Shown here one piece after another: positions 17,161-25,395 of a DNA stretch of 64,000 bases. Location of the stretch: NCBI RefSeq assembly GCF_015160875.1, contig NZ_CP063374.1, positions 2,356,001 through 2,420,000 on the forward strand, given 5' to 3'. A program made the position numbers and the translations under genes. The DNA comes from Streptomyces chromofuscus. Its GTDB lineage: Bacteria; Actinomycetota; Actinomycetes; Streptomycetales; Streptomycetaceae. The stretch's first letter is position 1. Each line of letters opens with the position of its first letter. Under the pieces are notes generated by a model, which made no database searches, had not been told where the DNA came from, and worked only from the letters and a program-made list of their open reading frames with translations.

Positions 17161-17208
17161 CTGCCGGACGGCACCTCGGCGACCGACCGCCGGGGTGCCG
17201 TCCGGCAG
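17161..17208. terminator. Terminator of hmp
   Basis: A 15-bp perfect stem, CTGCCGGACGGCACC (17161-17175) with GGTGCCGTCCGGCAG (17194-17208), begins ten bases past the hmp stop. This is the strongest simple hairpin in the region. Confidence 0.85.
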
Positions 17209-17243
17209 TTGTGGCCGCCGTGCGTGTGCCCCGTTCGCGGCCG

Positions 17244-17404
17244 GTACGACGACAACGCAGGGGACCCGCGACCCGGCCGGCTGCTCCCGTCGGCCGGGTC
17301 AGTCGTCCGTCGCCGCCCGCACCCGGGTACGACAGCGCAGGCGGACCCGCGACCCGGCCGGCTCCCGTCGGCCGGGTCAGTCGTCCGTCGCCGCCCGTAC
17401 CCGG
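17244..17404. repeat. Tandem duplication of the nsrR 3' end and its terminator (about 80 bp, two copies)
   Basis: Copy A (17244-17326) and copy B (17327-17404) share GTACGAC...GGACCCGCGACCCGGCCGGCT...CCCGTCGGCCGGGTCAGTC and continue into the last codons of nsrR. Each copy contains a 10-bp stem GACCCGGCCG/CGGCCGGGTC (17270-17300 and 17351-17378). Copy B overlaps the true nsrR stop; copy A is therefore a spare terminator plus a ghost of the nsrR tail. The offset drifts from 83 to 78 bp, so small indels followed the duplication. Confidence 0.8.
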
Positions 17405-17829
17405 GGCAGGCTCAGCAGCAGCGGGCCCGTCGGGGCGGTCACCATGTCCGCCACGGTGATCGGGTCGAGCGCCGCGAAGAACGCCTCCTGGGCCCTGCGC
17501 AGGGCGCCCCGCAGCCGGCAGCCGGAGTGCAGCGGGCAGGGCTTCTCCCCCTCGCACTCGACCACGTCGCCGTCGCCCTCGAAGGTGCGGACGACCGCGC
17601 CGACGGAGGCCGCGCGGCCCCGCTCGGTGAGGGTGAGCCCGCCGCCCCGGCCGCGACGGGCGTCGACCAGGCCCAGGTGCTGCAGCTCGGCGACGACCTT
17701 CGCGGCATGCGTGTAGGGGACGTCCATGTCCGCCGCGACCTGCTTGGTGGTGGGGTTGTCGGCGGCGGCGGCGACGGCGAGTCGCATCAGGACGCGCAGG
17801 GCGAGGTCGGTGGAGCGCAGCAGCCGCAT
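17377..17829 (-). CDS. nsrR: Rrf2-family NO-sensing repressor NsrR
   Basis: This encodes 150 residues starting MRLLRSTDLALRVLMRLAV. A winged helix (about 1-70) carries the recognition region TTKQVAADMDVPYTHAAKVV, and the wing GRGGGLTL. Three cysteines, C92, C98 and C104, in the pattern CX5CX5C are the [4Fe-4S] cluster ligands of NsrR, which lets go of DNA when the cluster reacts with NO. The gene is convergent with hmp, its main target. An inverted repeat just upstream of the start suggests autoregulation. The start is set by homology; no strong ribosome site is present. Confidence 0.9.
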   Translation of the reverse strand: MRLLRSTDLALRVLMRLAVAAAADNPTTKQVAADMDVPYTHAAKVVAELQHLGLVDARRGRGGGLTLTERGRAASVGAVVRTFEGDGDVVECEGEKPCPLHSGCRLRGALRRAQEAFFAALDPITVADMVTAPTGPLLLSLPRVRAATDD

Positions 17830-17841
17830 ACCATGAGGGTA

Positions 17842-17857
17842 CGTAATACGCATTACG
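17842..17857. promoter_or_regulatory. Inverted repeat upstream of nsrR, possible autoregulatory site
   Basis: CGTAAT (17842-17847) and ATTACG (17852-17857) flank ACGC, 13 bases from the nsrR start. It is AT-rich for this genome and lies where an NsrR site would block its own promoter, but it is less like the 11-1-11 consensus than the hmp site. Confidence 0.45.
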
Positions 17858-18001
17858 GATTCCAAATTTGCCGGCCCGCCCCCGGCCGACTCCTGCTCTT
17901 CGCGTGACCTCCCTACGGCACGGCGCCCGTTGCCCATTACCATCAGCGAGCCCCACCCGTTCCGTCCGTTCGCCCCCTCTCTCTCTCGAAGGACACGTCT
18001 G

Positions 18002-18664
18002 ATGGGTTCCGCCAAGAAGAGCAGCACCGCGGCGCGCACGGCGCGCATAGAGGAGATGCGGCGCGCGGAGCGTGCCCGCGACCGGCGCAACCGCATCCTC
18101 ACCATCGTGACGAGCGCGGTGGTCGTCGCCGGTCTGGTCGTCGGCGGTGTCGTGCTCGTCCAGTCGCAGTCCGACGACTCCGACAGCGCCGGTGACTCGA
18201 AGACCACCGGTAAATTCGTCACGGGCGCGGACGGCGTGAGGACGTGGCAGGGCAAGCTGACCCAGAACCACGTCAGCAAGAGCGTGAGCTACCCGATGGT
18301 GCCGCCGGTCGGCGGCGACCACAACCAGGTGTGGATGAACTGCAACGGCGACGTCTACGCCAAGGAGATCCCGAACGAGAACGCCGTGCACTCGCTGGAG
18401 CACGGCGCGGTCTGGGTGACGTACACGAGCAAGGCCGACCAGGCCGCCGTGGACGCGCTGGCGGAGAAGGTGAAGAAGACGCCGTACACGCTGATGAGCC
18501 CGGTCGAGCAGCAGAAGAACCCGATCATGCTGTCGGCGTGGGGCCACCAGCGCACGGTGACCGGCGCGGACGACCCGAACGTCGACAAGTTCCTCGCGAC
18601 GTACGTCCAGGGCAAGCAGACGCCCGAGCCGGGCGCCGCCTGCACCGGCGGACTGGCGCAGTGA
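18002..18664 (+). CDS. DUF3105 membrane-anchored protein
   Basis: This encodes 220 residues with ATG at 18002. A charged cytoplasmic leader (1-34, rich in Arg/Ala, likely helical) precedes one membrane helix (about 36-58), a short linker and an extracytoplasmic DUF3105 domain. The domain has PPVGGDHNQVWMNCNG and ENAVHSLEHGAVWVTY, with conserved histidines that could bind metal, and a second Cys near the end (AACTGG). The family function is unknown. It is followed after 19 bases by a DUF305 gene, a pairing seen in other actinobacteria and suggestive of a metal or redox role at the cell surface. Confidence 0.85.
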   Translation: MGSAKKSSTAARTARIEEMRRAERARDRRNRILTIVTSAVVVAGLVVGGVVLVQSQSDDSDSAGDSKTTGKFVTGADGVRTWQGKLTQNHVSKSVSYPMVPPVGGDHNQVWMNCNGDVYAKEIPNENAVHSLEHGAVWVTYTSKADQAAVDALAEKVKKTPYTLMSPVEQQKNPIMLSAWGHQRTVTGADDPNVDKFLATYVQGKQTPEPGAACTGGLAQ

Positions 18665-18683
18665 CGGCGGCGAGGCGGGAACA

Positions 18684-19310
18684 GTGAGGCACGCGCAGGC
18701 CGGATGGATCGCCGGGGCCGCGGCGGCGCTGCTCGTCGCGGTCGGCGGGATCACCTACGCGGTCGCCGAGGACGGCGGCTCGGACACGGGCGCGCCCTCG
18801 GCCGACTCCGCGGACGCGGGCTTCGCGCGCGACATGGCGGTGCACCACCAGCAGGCCGTGGAGATGTCGTACATCGTGCGCGACCGCACCGACGACGAGG
18901 AGGTGCGGCGCCTCGCCTACGACATCGCGCAGACGCAGGCCAACCAGCGCGGCATGCTGCTGGGCTGGCTGGACCTGTGGGAGCTGCCCAAGGTGTCGGC
19001 GGCGCCGATGGACTGGATGGGCATGGGCGGCATGGTCTCCGGCGAGGACGGCGCGCTGATGCCGGGGATGGCGACGGACACCGAGCTGGACCGGCTCGGC
19101 AGGCTCAACGGCAGGCAGGCCGAGGTCTTCTACCTGCAGCTGATGACGGACCATCACCGGGGCGGCATGCACATGGCCGAGGGCTGTGCCGACAGGTGCA
19201 CGGTCGAGGTGGAGAAGCGGCTCGCGCGGGGGATGGTCGAGGGGCAGCAGTCGGAGATCCGGCTGATGGCGGACATGCTGAAGGAGCGGGGCGCGAAGGC
19301 CCGGTCCTAG
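18684..19310 (+). CDS. DUF305 exported protein
   Basis: This encodes 208 residues from GTG, with a short signal-anchor (about 6-26) followed by two DUF305 repeats, each beginning with a His-rich helix: FARDMAVHHQQAVEM and YLQLMTDHHRGGMHMAEGC. A methionine-rich stretch MDWMGMGGM lies between. The His/Met content suggests copper or other metal binding, but the family has no proven activity. It is probably in one operon with the DUF3105 gene. Confidence 0.87.
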   Translation: MRHAQAGWIAGAAAALLVAVGGITYAVAEDGGSDTGAPSADSADAGFARDMAVHHQQAVEMSYIVRDRTDDEEVRRLAYDIAQTQANQRGMLLGWLDLWELPKVSAAPMDWMGMGGMVSGEDGALMPGMATDTELDRLGRLNGRQAEVFYLQLMTDHHRGGMHMAEGCADRCTVEVEKRLARGMVEGQQSEIRLMADMLKERGAKARS

Positions 19311-19387
19311 CCGGAACCCGTACGGCGCCGGTGTGCGGCGTGGGGTGGCCCACACCACGCCACCCCCCATCGCGTCGCTCTGACGAT

Positions 19388-19402
19388 TACACTGGGCGCG
19401 TG
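19388..19402 (+). promoter_or_regulatory. -10 element immediately before nadE GTG (likely leaderless)
   Basis: TACACT (19388-19393) ends six bases before the GTG at 19400, with no Shine-Dalgarno sequence. The octamer TACACTGG and the spacing are the same as at the response-regulator gene. Confidence 0.55.
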
Positions 19403-21154
19403 CCTCAACTACGTCTCGCCCTGAACCAGATCGACTCGCGCGTCGGCGACCTCGCCGGGAACAGCGAGACCATCCTCAGCCGGACCCGGCACTGCGCCGA
19501 GCAGGGAGCGCATCTCGTGGCGTTCCCGGAGATGGTGCTGACCGGCTATCCCGTCGAGGACCTGGCGCTTCGCTCCTCCTTCGTCGAGGCTTCCCGAGCG
19601 GCCCTGCGCTCGCTGGCGGCGCGGCTCGCCGAGGAGGGCCTCGGGGAGCTGCCCGTGGTCGTCGGCTACCTCGACCGCAGTGAGACCGCGCAGCCGAGGT
19701 TCGGCCAGCCGGCCGGCGCCCCGCAGAACGCCGCGGCGGTGCTGTACGGCGGCGAGGTGGCCCTCACCTTCGCCAAGCACCACCTGCCGAACTACGGCGT
19801 CTTCGACGAGTTCCGCTACTTCGTGCCCGGCGACACCATGCCGGTCGTGCGGGTGCACGGTGTCGACGTGGCGCTGGCGATCTGCGAGGACCTCTGGCAG
19901 GACGGCGGACGCGTGCCGGCGGCGCGCTCGGCGAAGGCCGGGCTGCTGCTGTCCGTCAACGCCTCGCCCTACGAGCGCGACAAGGACGACACCCGGCTGG
20001 AACTGGTCCGCAAGCGCGCCCAGGAGGCCGGCTGCACCACCGCGTATCTCGCCATGATCGGCGGGCAGGACGAGCTGGTGTTCGACGGCGACTCCATCGT
20101 GGTCGACCGGGACGGGGGGGTCGTGGCCCGGGCACCGCAGTTCGCGCAGGAGTGCCTGGTGCTGGACCTCGATCTGCCGGCCGCCTCCCCCGACGCCCCG
20201 GACGGCGTGGTGGACGACGGGCTGCGCATCGAGCGGCTGGTGCTGTCCGAGGAGCCGGTGCCGGCGTACGAGCCGGAGCGGACGGGCGGGTACGCCGAGC
20301 GCCTGGACGACGACGAGGAGGTGTACTCGGCGCTGGTGACGGGCCTGCGGGCGTATGTGCGCAAGAACGGCTTCCGGTCGGTGCTCATCGGGCTGTCCGG
20401 CGGTATCGACTCCGCGCTGGTGGCGGCGATCGCCTGTGACGCGGTGGGGGCGGAGAACGTGTACGGCGTGTCCATGCCGTCGAAGTACTCCTCCGAGCAC
20501 TCCAAGGGGGACGCGGCGGAGCTGGCGCGGCGGACGGGGCTGAACTTCCGTACCGTCGCGATCGAGCCGATGTTCGACGCGTACATGGGGTCGCTGGGGC
20601 TGACCGGGCTGGCCGAGGAGAACCTGCAGTCCCGGCTGCGCGGCACGCTCCTGATGGCCATCTCCAACCAGGAGGGCCACATCGTGCTGGCGCCGGGCAA
20701 CAAGTCGGAGCTGGCGGTGGGCTACTCGACGCTGTACGGAGACTCAGTGGGCGCGTACGGGCCGATCAAGGACGTGTACAAGACGTCGGTCTTCCGGCTG
20801 GCCGGCTGGCGCAACCGGGCGGCCGAGGAGCGGGGCGAGACGCCGCCGATCCCGGAGAACTCCATCAGCAAGCCGCCGAGCGCGGAGCTGCGGCCGGGGC
20901 AGGTCGACACGGACTCCTTGCCGGACTACCCCGTCCTGGACGCGATCCTGGAGCGGTACGTGGACCGGGACGAGGGGGCGGACGTGATCGTGGCTGCCGG
21001 GTTCGACCGTGAGCTGGTGACGCGGACGCTGCGGATGGTGGACACGGCCGAGTACAAGCGGCGGCAGTATCCGCCGGGGACGAAGATCTCGCCGAAGGGC
21101 TTCGGGAAGGACCGGCGGCTGCCGATCACGAACGGGTGGCGCGAGACGGCGTGA
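19400..21154 (+). CDS. nadE: Glutamine-dependent NAD+ synthetase
   Basis: This encodes 584 residues. The N-terminal nitrilase-type glutaminase domain (about 1-265) has the E-K-C triad: Glu in FPEMVLTGYP, Lys in AKHHLPNYG and Cys in LAICEDLWQDG. The C-terminal NAD synthase domain (about 320-584) has the P-loop IGLSGGIDSAL, the AMP-binding region APGNKSELAVGYSTLYGD and the FNR tail KRRQYPPGTKISPKGFG. It makes NAD+ from deamido-NAD+ with glutamine-derived ammonia. GTG at 19400 gives MPQLRLALNQID, the expected start of this family. Confidence 0.95.
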   Translation: MPQLRLALNQIDSRVGDLAGNSETILSRTRHCAEQGAHLVAFPEMVLTGYPVEDLALRSSFVEASRAALRSLAARLAEEGLGELPVVVGYLDRSETAQPRFGQPAGAPQNAAAVLYGGEVALTFAKHHLPNYGVFDEFRYFVPGDTMPVVRVHGVDVALAICEDLWQDGGRVPAARSAKAGLLLSVNASPYERDKDDTRLELVRKRAQEAGCTTAYLAMIGGQDELVFDGDSIVVDRDGGVVARAPQFAQECLVLDLDLPAASPDAPDGVVDDGLRIERLVLSEEPVPAYEPERTGGYAERLDDDEEVYSALVTGLRAYVRKNGFRSVLIGLSGGIDSALVAAIACDAVGAENVYGVSMPSKYSSEHSKGDAAELARRTGLNFRTVAIEPMFDAYMGSLGLTGLAEENLQSRLRGTLLMAISNQEGHIVLAPGNKSELAVGYSTLYGDSVGAYGPIKDVYKTSVFRLAGWRNRAAEERGETPPIPENSISKPPSAELRPGQVDTDSLPDYPVLDAILERYVDRDEGADVIVAAGFDRELVTRTLRMVDTAEYKRRQYPPGTKISPKGFGKDRRLPITNGWRETA

Positions 21155-21254
21155 CGCCGGGGCGGGTTGCCGTCCATCGCCGGGTGCCGGTGCGTGAGGG
21201 CTGGTCGCGCCCACGCGGCGGAACCCCAGGTTGATACGGCCCCGCCCTCTCCTT

Positions 21255-21291
21255 GAGGGCGTTGCGCCGAGCTTGGCCGCGCAACGCCCTC
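21255..21291. terminator. Bidirectional terminator between nadE and the MFS gene
   Basis: A 13-bp perfect stem, GAGGGCGTTGCGC (21255-21267) with GCGCAACGCCCTC (21279-21291), and an 11-nt loop lie in the 148-base gap between the convergent genes. Confidence 0.85.
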
Positions 21292-21302
21292 CACCCCATC
21301 GC

Positions 21303-22517
21303 TCAGCGGTGCAGTGCTTTCGACGTCTCCGGGACGTGCGCCGCCACGAGGCGTTCGCGTCCCACCGTGGTGCCGCGACGGTCCACCGCGTACGCCGTGA
21401 GCGCGACCGCGATGCCCAGTACCGCCAGCGCCGCGCCCGCCGTGGCCGGGGACGTCGTGCCGAAGCCCGCCGCCAGGGCGAGGCCGCCGATCCAGGCGCC
21501 GCCGGCGTTGGCCAGGTTGAAGGCGGCCTGGTTGGCGGAGGACGCCAGGGACGGGGCCGTCGACGCCTTCTCCATGACCATCATCTGCAGCGGCGAGCCG
21601 GTGACGAACGCCGCCGTGCCGAGCAGGGTCACGCCCAGCGCGGCGCTCCACCGGTCCGCCATGAGCACCGGGAACAGGGCGAGGACCACGACCAGCGACG
21701 CCAGGCCGCCGAAGAGGGTGCCCCGCATCGCGTGGTCGGCCAGCCGGCCGCCCAGCAGGTTGCCGACGGTCGCGCCGACGCCGAACAGCGCCAGCAGCAG
21801 AGTCACGCTGGTCTCGGCGTACCCGGCGGAGTCGGTGAGCATCGGCGTGATGTAGCTGTACGCGGCGAAGAGCGCGCCGAAGCCCGCGACCGTCGTGCCG
21901 AGGGCCAGCCACACCGGCAGCGACCTCAGCGCGGCCAGCTCACCGCGCAGCCCGCTCGCGGAGGCGTGCGTGCGGTCGTGCGGGATCAGCACCGCCAGCG
22001 AGGCGATCGCCGCCACGCCGATCGCGCTGACGGCGAGGAAGGTCGCCCGCCAGCCGAGGTGCTGGCCCATGAGGGTGGCGACCGGGACGCCCGCGACGTT
22101 GGCGACCGTCAGGCCGAGGAACATCAGCGAGACGGAGCGGGCCTTGCGCTCCGGCGCGACCATGCCGGTCGCGACGACGGCGCCGACGCCGAAGAAGGCG
22201 CCGTGCGGCAGACCGCTCAGGAAGCGGGCGGCGAGCAGCCAGTGGTGGTCGGGGGCGAACGCCGACAGCGCGTTGCCGACGACGAACAGCGCCATCAGGC
22301 CGATCAGGACGGTCCGCCGGGACATCCGGGCGGTGACCGCGGCGAGCAGCGGCGCGCCGATGACGACGCCCAGCGCGTAGGCGGAGACCAGATGGCCGGC
22401 GGTGGGGATGGAGGTGTGCAGGTCGTCCGCGACGTCGGGCAGCAGCCCCATCATCACGAACTCGGTCGTACCTATGCCGAAGGCGCCCACGGCGAGGGCG
22501 AGCAGGGCCAGGGGCAT
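21303..22517 (-). CDS. MFS exporter, DHA1/arabinose-efflux-permease type
   Basis: This encodes 404 residues from the ATG at 22517; the frame extends further upstream but MPLALLALAVGAFGIGTTEFV is the usual first helix of this group. Twelve membrane helices can be traced. The A-motif-like loop RMSRRTVLIGLMAL follows helix 2. The group includes Cmx/CmlR and AraJ-like drug or sugar exporters. The substrate is not deducible. It ends at the terminator shared with nadE. Confidence 0.87.
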   Translation of the reverse strand: MPLALLALAVGAFGIGTTEFVMMGLLPDVADDLHTSIPTAGHLVSAYALGVVIGAPLLAAVTARMSRRTVLIGLMALFVVGNALSAFAPDHHWLLAARFLSGLPHGAFFGVGAVVATGMVAPERKARSVSLMFLGLTVANVAGVPVATLMGQHLGWRATFLAVSAIGVAAIASLAVLIPHDRTHASASGLRGELAALRSLPVWLALGTTVAGFGALFAAYSYITPMLTDSAGYAETSVTLLLALFGVGATVGNLLGGRLADHAMRGTLFGGLASLVVVLALFPVLMADRWSAALGVTLLGTAAFVTGSPLQMMVMEKASTAPSLASSANQAAFNLANAGGAWIGGLALAAGFGTTSPATAGAALAVLGIAVALTAYAVDRRGTTVGRERLVAAHVPETSKALHR

Positions 22518-22649
22518 GAAGGGCCTTTCAGAGCGAAGTTCCGTCCCTCTATGTTCATGTTCGGAACAAAGACTCTCAGGCCGAGTATTCCGGCAGGTTA
22601 AGGCCCGGTTGCGGCGACCTCCCGGACGAGGTGAGCCGGCCCACACCGC

Positions 22650-23702
22650 TCAGGGGGCGGACGTCTCCATCCGCACCCGCGCCGCCACCGGCAGATGGTC
22701 ACTCCCGGTCTGCGGCAGCGTCCACGAGCTCACCGGCTCGACGCCCTTGACCATGATCTGGTCGATCCGGGCCATCGGGAACGACGCCGGCCAGCTGAAG
22801 CCGAAGCCGCTGCCCGCCGCGCCCTGCGTGGAGCGCATCTGCGCGGTCACCGCCTTCAGGGCGCGGTCGTTCATGGTGCCGTTGAGGTCGCCGAGCAGGA
22901 CGACCCGGCTCACCTTCTCGTCGGCGATGGCCTCGCCGAGCGCGTCGGCGCTGGTGTCGCGCTGCCGGGCGGTGAACCCGGCCTCCAGCTTGACCCGCAC
23001 GGAGGGCAGGTGGGCGACGTAGACGGCGAGCTCCCCGCCGGGCGTGGACACCGTGGCGCGCATGGCCCGGATCCAGCCGAGTTTGATGTCGACGGGCCGG
23101 ACGTCGCTGAGCGGGTACCTGCTCCACACCCCGACCGTGCCCTGCACCGCGTGGTACGCGTACGTCGACGCCAGCGCCGCCTCGTACGTCGGGACGGCCG
23201 CGTCGCTCAGCTCCTCCAGCGCCACCACGTCGGCGCCGGACGCGGCGACGTCCCGGGCCGTGCCGGACGGGTCGGCGTTTTCGGCGTTGACGTTGTGCGT
23301 GACGACGGTCAGGTCGCCGCCGCTGCCGGCCTTGTCGGTGAGCAGCCCGCCGAAGACGTTGAGCCAGACGACCGCCGGGAGCAGCACCGCGATCAGCGCG
23401 ACGGCGGACCTGCGGACCAGGGCCAGCAGGAGCAGCACCGGGACGAACAGGCCGAGCCAGGGCAGGAACGTCTCGGTCAGACTGCCCAGGTTGCCCACGC
23501 TGTTGGGGATGTGCGCGTGGACGACCATCACGCCGGCCAGCAGCACCGCGAGCACGGCCACGATCAGGCCGCGCCGCCAGATGCGGGGATCGCCTCGCCA
23601 GCCGTCGGCCACACGGGCCGCCACGTGCCGCAGCCGAGATCCGCGGCGCTCGGGTCCCGAGCCACCGCCGGCCGTCTCCGTCACGTACGCCTGCTGCGCC
23701 AT
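22650..23702 (-). CDS. Membrane-anchored endonuclease/exonuclease/phosphatase-family protein
   Basis: This encodes 350 residues with three N-terminal membrane helices (about 45-65, 75-97, 100-120), then an EEP catalytic domain facing outward: VVTHNVNAEN (metal-site Asn), VALEELSD (metal-site Glu), LLGDLNGTMND (Asp/Asn) and the closing SDHLPV (Asp-His). The family cleaves phosphodiesters in nucleic acids or lipids. The helix arrangement is common among streptomycete proteins of unknown role at the cell surface. Confidence 0.87.
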   Translation of the reverse strand: MAQQAYVTETAGGGSGPERRGSRLRHVAARVADGWRGDPRIWRRGLIVAVLAVLLAGVMVVHAHIPNSVGNLGSLTETFLPWLGLFVPVLLLLALVRRSAVALIAVLLPAVVWLNVFGGLLTDKAGSGGDLTVVTHNVNAENADPSGTARDVAASGADVVALEELSDAAVPTYEAALASTYAYHAVQGTVGVWSRYPLSDVRPVDIKLGWIRAMRATVSTPGGELAVYVAHLPSVRVKLEAGFTARQRDTSADALGEAIADEKVSRVVLLGDLNGTMNDRALKAVTAQMRSTQGAAGSGFGFSWPASFPMARIDQIMVKGVEPVSSWTLPQTGSDHLPVAARVRMETSAP

Positions 23703-23885
23703 ACCGTCGCCTCGCTACCTGCCGTGCACTCCGTCGTCCCCCGCGCACAAGACCCTAGGGGATGTCCGGTCCGATCCTGCCGTCACATGACGGCCGTACG
23801 GGCACTTGGGACGAACAAGTCCGCGCTCGGGGTTCCGCTTTCGCGGGACGGAAGCGTCCTCTGTGACGAAACCCGCACATTCGGG

Positions 23886-24245
23886 TTACTCCATCGGTGA
23901 GCTGACGGGGCGTAGCCCTTCGAGCAGCGTGTCCACGAGCTGTTCCGCGAGCCCTTCGGGGAGTTCGGCGTCGGGGTGCAGCAGCGAGCGGACGAGCATG
24001 GGTCCGACGACGATGCCGTGGACGACGTCGAGGTCGACGTCCGCGCGGGGTTCGCCGTTCAGCTGCCCCCGGCGCAGGACGTCCATGCCGAGGCGGCGGG
24101 GCGCGATGACGGCGCTGTGGCAAGCGGCCCAGATGCGGGGGCTGGTCTTCATCTGGGCGTGCGCGGTGCGCAGGATCGCCCAGGTGCGGTTGGCCAGGCC
24201 GCGGCGGCGCAGGGCGTCGAGGAGGACGACCGGGTCGTCGCGCAC
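23886..24245 (-). pseudogene. TetR-family regulator remnant, ligand-binding domain only
   Basis: The minus-strand frame encodes about 120 residues that look like helices 4-9 of a TetR regulator (RTWAILRTAHAQMKTSPRIW...VVHGIVVGPMLVRSLLH...LVDTLLEGLRP). The N-terminal helix-turn-helix is absent: upstream sequence in this frame, between here and panB, is proline- and glycine-rich noise. A GTG at 24245 could start a DNA-binding-less protein, but truncation by deletion is more likely. Confidence 0.65.
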
Positions 24246-24319
24246 GGAGGTGCCGGTACCCGGTTCTGGTGCTCTCCTTGCGTGACGGGTGCCCCACGTG
24301 CCGGGGTCCCCTAGCCGTC

Positions 24320-24338
24320 GGTGGCACGAGGTGCCACC
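24320..24338. promoter_or_regulatory. Perfect palindrome upstream of panB
   Basis: GGTGGCAC (24320-24327) and GTGCCACC (24331-24338) surround GAG, 59 bases before the panB ATG. The size suits a dimeric repressor. It also lies just upstream of the TetR remnant, so it may be that regulator's old operator. Confidence 0.45.
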
Positions 24339-24397
24339 ATGGGACTGGTCCGGGGACGCCGTCAGGGCGCCTCGAGATGACGTAAGGAGCCGTTGCA

Positions 24398-25273
24398 ATG
24401 ACGCAGCTTTCGGCTGCCCACACCGCACCGCAGAAGCCCTCCGACGGCAGCAGGGCGCTGTACGGGGGCAAGGGCACCCGCCGTATCACGGTCCGGGACA
24501 TCACCGCCGCCAAGGAGCGCGGCGAGAAGTGGCCCATGCTCACCGCGTACGACGCGATGACCGCGTCCGTCTTCGACGAGGCCGGCATCCCGGTGATCCT
24601 CGTCGGCGACTCGGCGGGCAACTGCCACCTCGGGTACGAGACCACCGTGCCCGTCACACTCGACGAGATGACCATGCTCTCCGCGGCGGTCGTACGGGGC
24701 ACCAGGCGCTCCCTGATCGTCGGCGACCTGCCGTTCGGCTCCTACCAGGAGGGGCCGGTGCAGGCGCTGCGCTCGGCGACCCGGCTGGTGAAGGAGGCCG
24801 GGGTGCAGGCCGTGAAGCTGGAGGGCGGCGAGCGCTCGCACGAGCAGATCCGGCTGCTGGTCGACTCCGGCATCCCGGTCATGGCCCACGTCGGGCTCAC
24901 CCCCCAGTCCGTCAACGCCATGGGCTACCGGGTGCAGGGGCGCGGCGAGGAGGCGGCGGCGCAGCTGCTGCGGGACGCCAAGGCCGTGCAGGACGCGGGC
25001 GCGTTCGCGGTGGTGCTGGAGCTGGTGCCGGCGGAGCTCGCCGCCGAGGTGACGCGCACGCTGCACATCCCGACGGTCGGGATCGGCGCGGGTGCGCGGA
25101 CGGACGCGCAGGTGCTGGTGTGGACCGACATGCTCGGGCTGACCGGGGGCCGGGTGCCGAAGTTCGTCAAGCAGTACGCGAATCTGCGTGAGGTGATGGG
25201 CAGCGCGGCGAAGGCGTTCGCCGAGGACGTCGTCGGCGGAACGTTCCCGCAGGAGGAGCACTCCGTCCACTGA
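24398..25273 (+). CDS. panB: 3-methyl-2-oxobutanoate hydroxymethyltransferase
   Basis: This encodes 291 residues; AAGGAG precedes the ATG by eight bases. It is a TIM-barrel enzyme of pantothenate synthesis that adds a hydroxymethyl group from methylene-tetrahydrofolate to ketoisovalerate. Diagnostic blocks are MLTAYDAMTASVFDEAGIPVILVGDS (metal Asp), VVGDLPFGSYQ-like VGDLPFGSYQEG, AVKLEGGE, MAHVGLTPQSVN, the catalytic Glu in VVLELVP and PTVGIGAG. An N-terminal extension of about 30 residues is usual in Streptomyces. It stands alone and is not followed by panC. Confidence 0.95.
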   Translation: MTQLSAAHTAPQKPSDGSRALYGGKGTRRITVRDITAAKERGEKWPMLTAYDAMTASVFDEAGIPVILVGDSAGNCHLGYETTVPVTLDEMTMLSAAVVRGTRRSLIVGDLPFGSYQEGPVQALRSATRLVKEAGVQAVKLEGGERSHEQIRLLVDSGIPVMAHVGLTPQSVNAMGYRVQGRGEEAAAQLLRDAKAVQDAGAFAVVLELVPAELAAEVTRTLHIPTVGIGAGARTDAQVLVWTDMLGLTGGRVPKFVKQYANLREVMGSAAKAFAEDVVGGTFPQEEHSVH

Positions 25274-25395
25274 GCCACAGCCGCACCAGGGACGGCCCGC
25301 CGATCATCCCCCGTCGGCGGGCCGTCCTGCTCACGTCGGCCCCCTGTCGGCTGCCTGTCGGCCGTTTGTCGGTGGCGGCTGGCACAGTCCTCGCC

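Noticed and set aside
25300..25395. SARP-type heptamer repeats before the DrrA-like gene
   Set aside because: CTGTCGGC/TGTCGGC-like repeats occur (about 25341-25371) but their spacing is irregular, so I do not call them operators.
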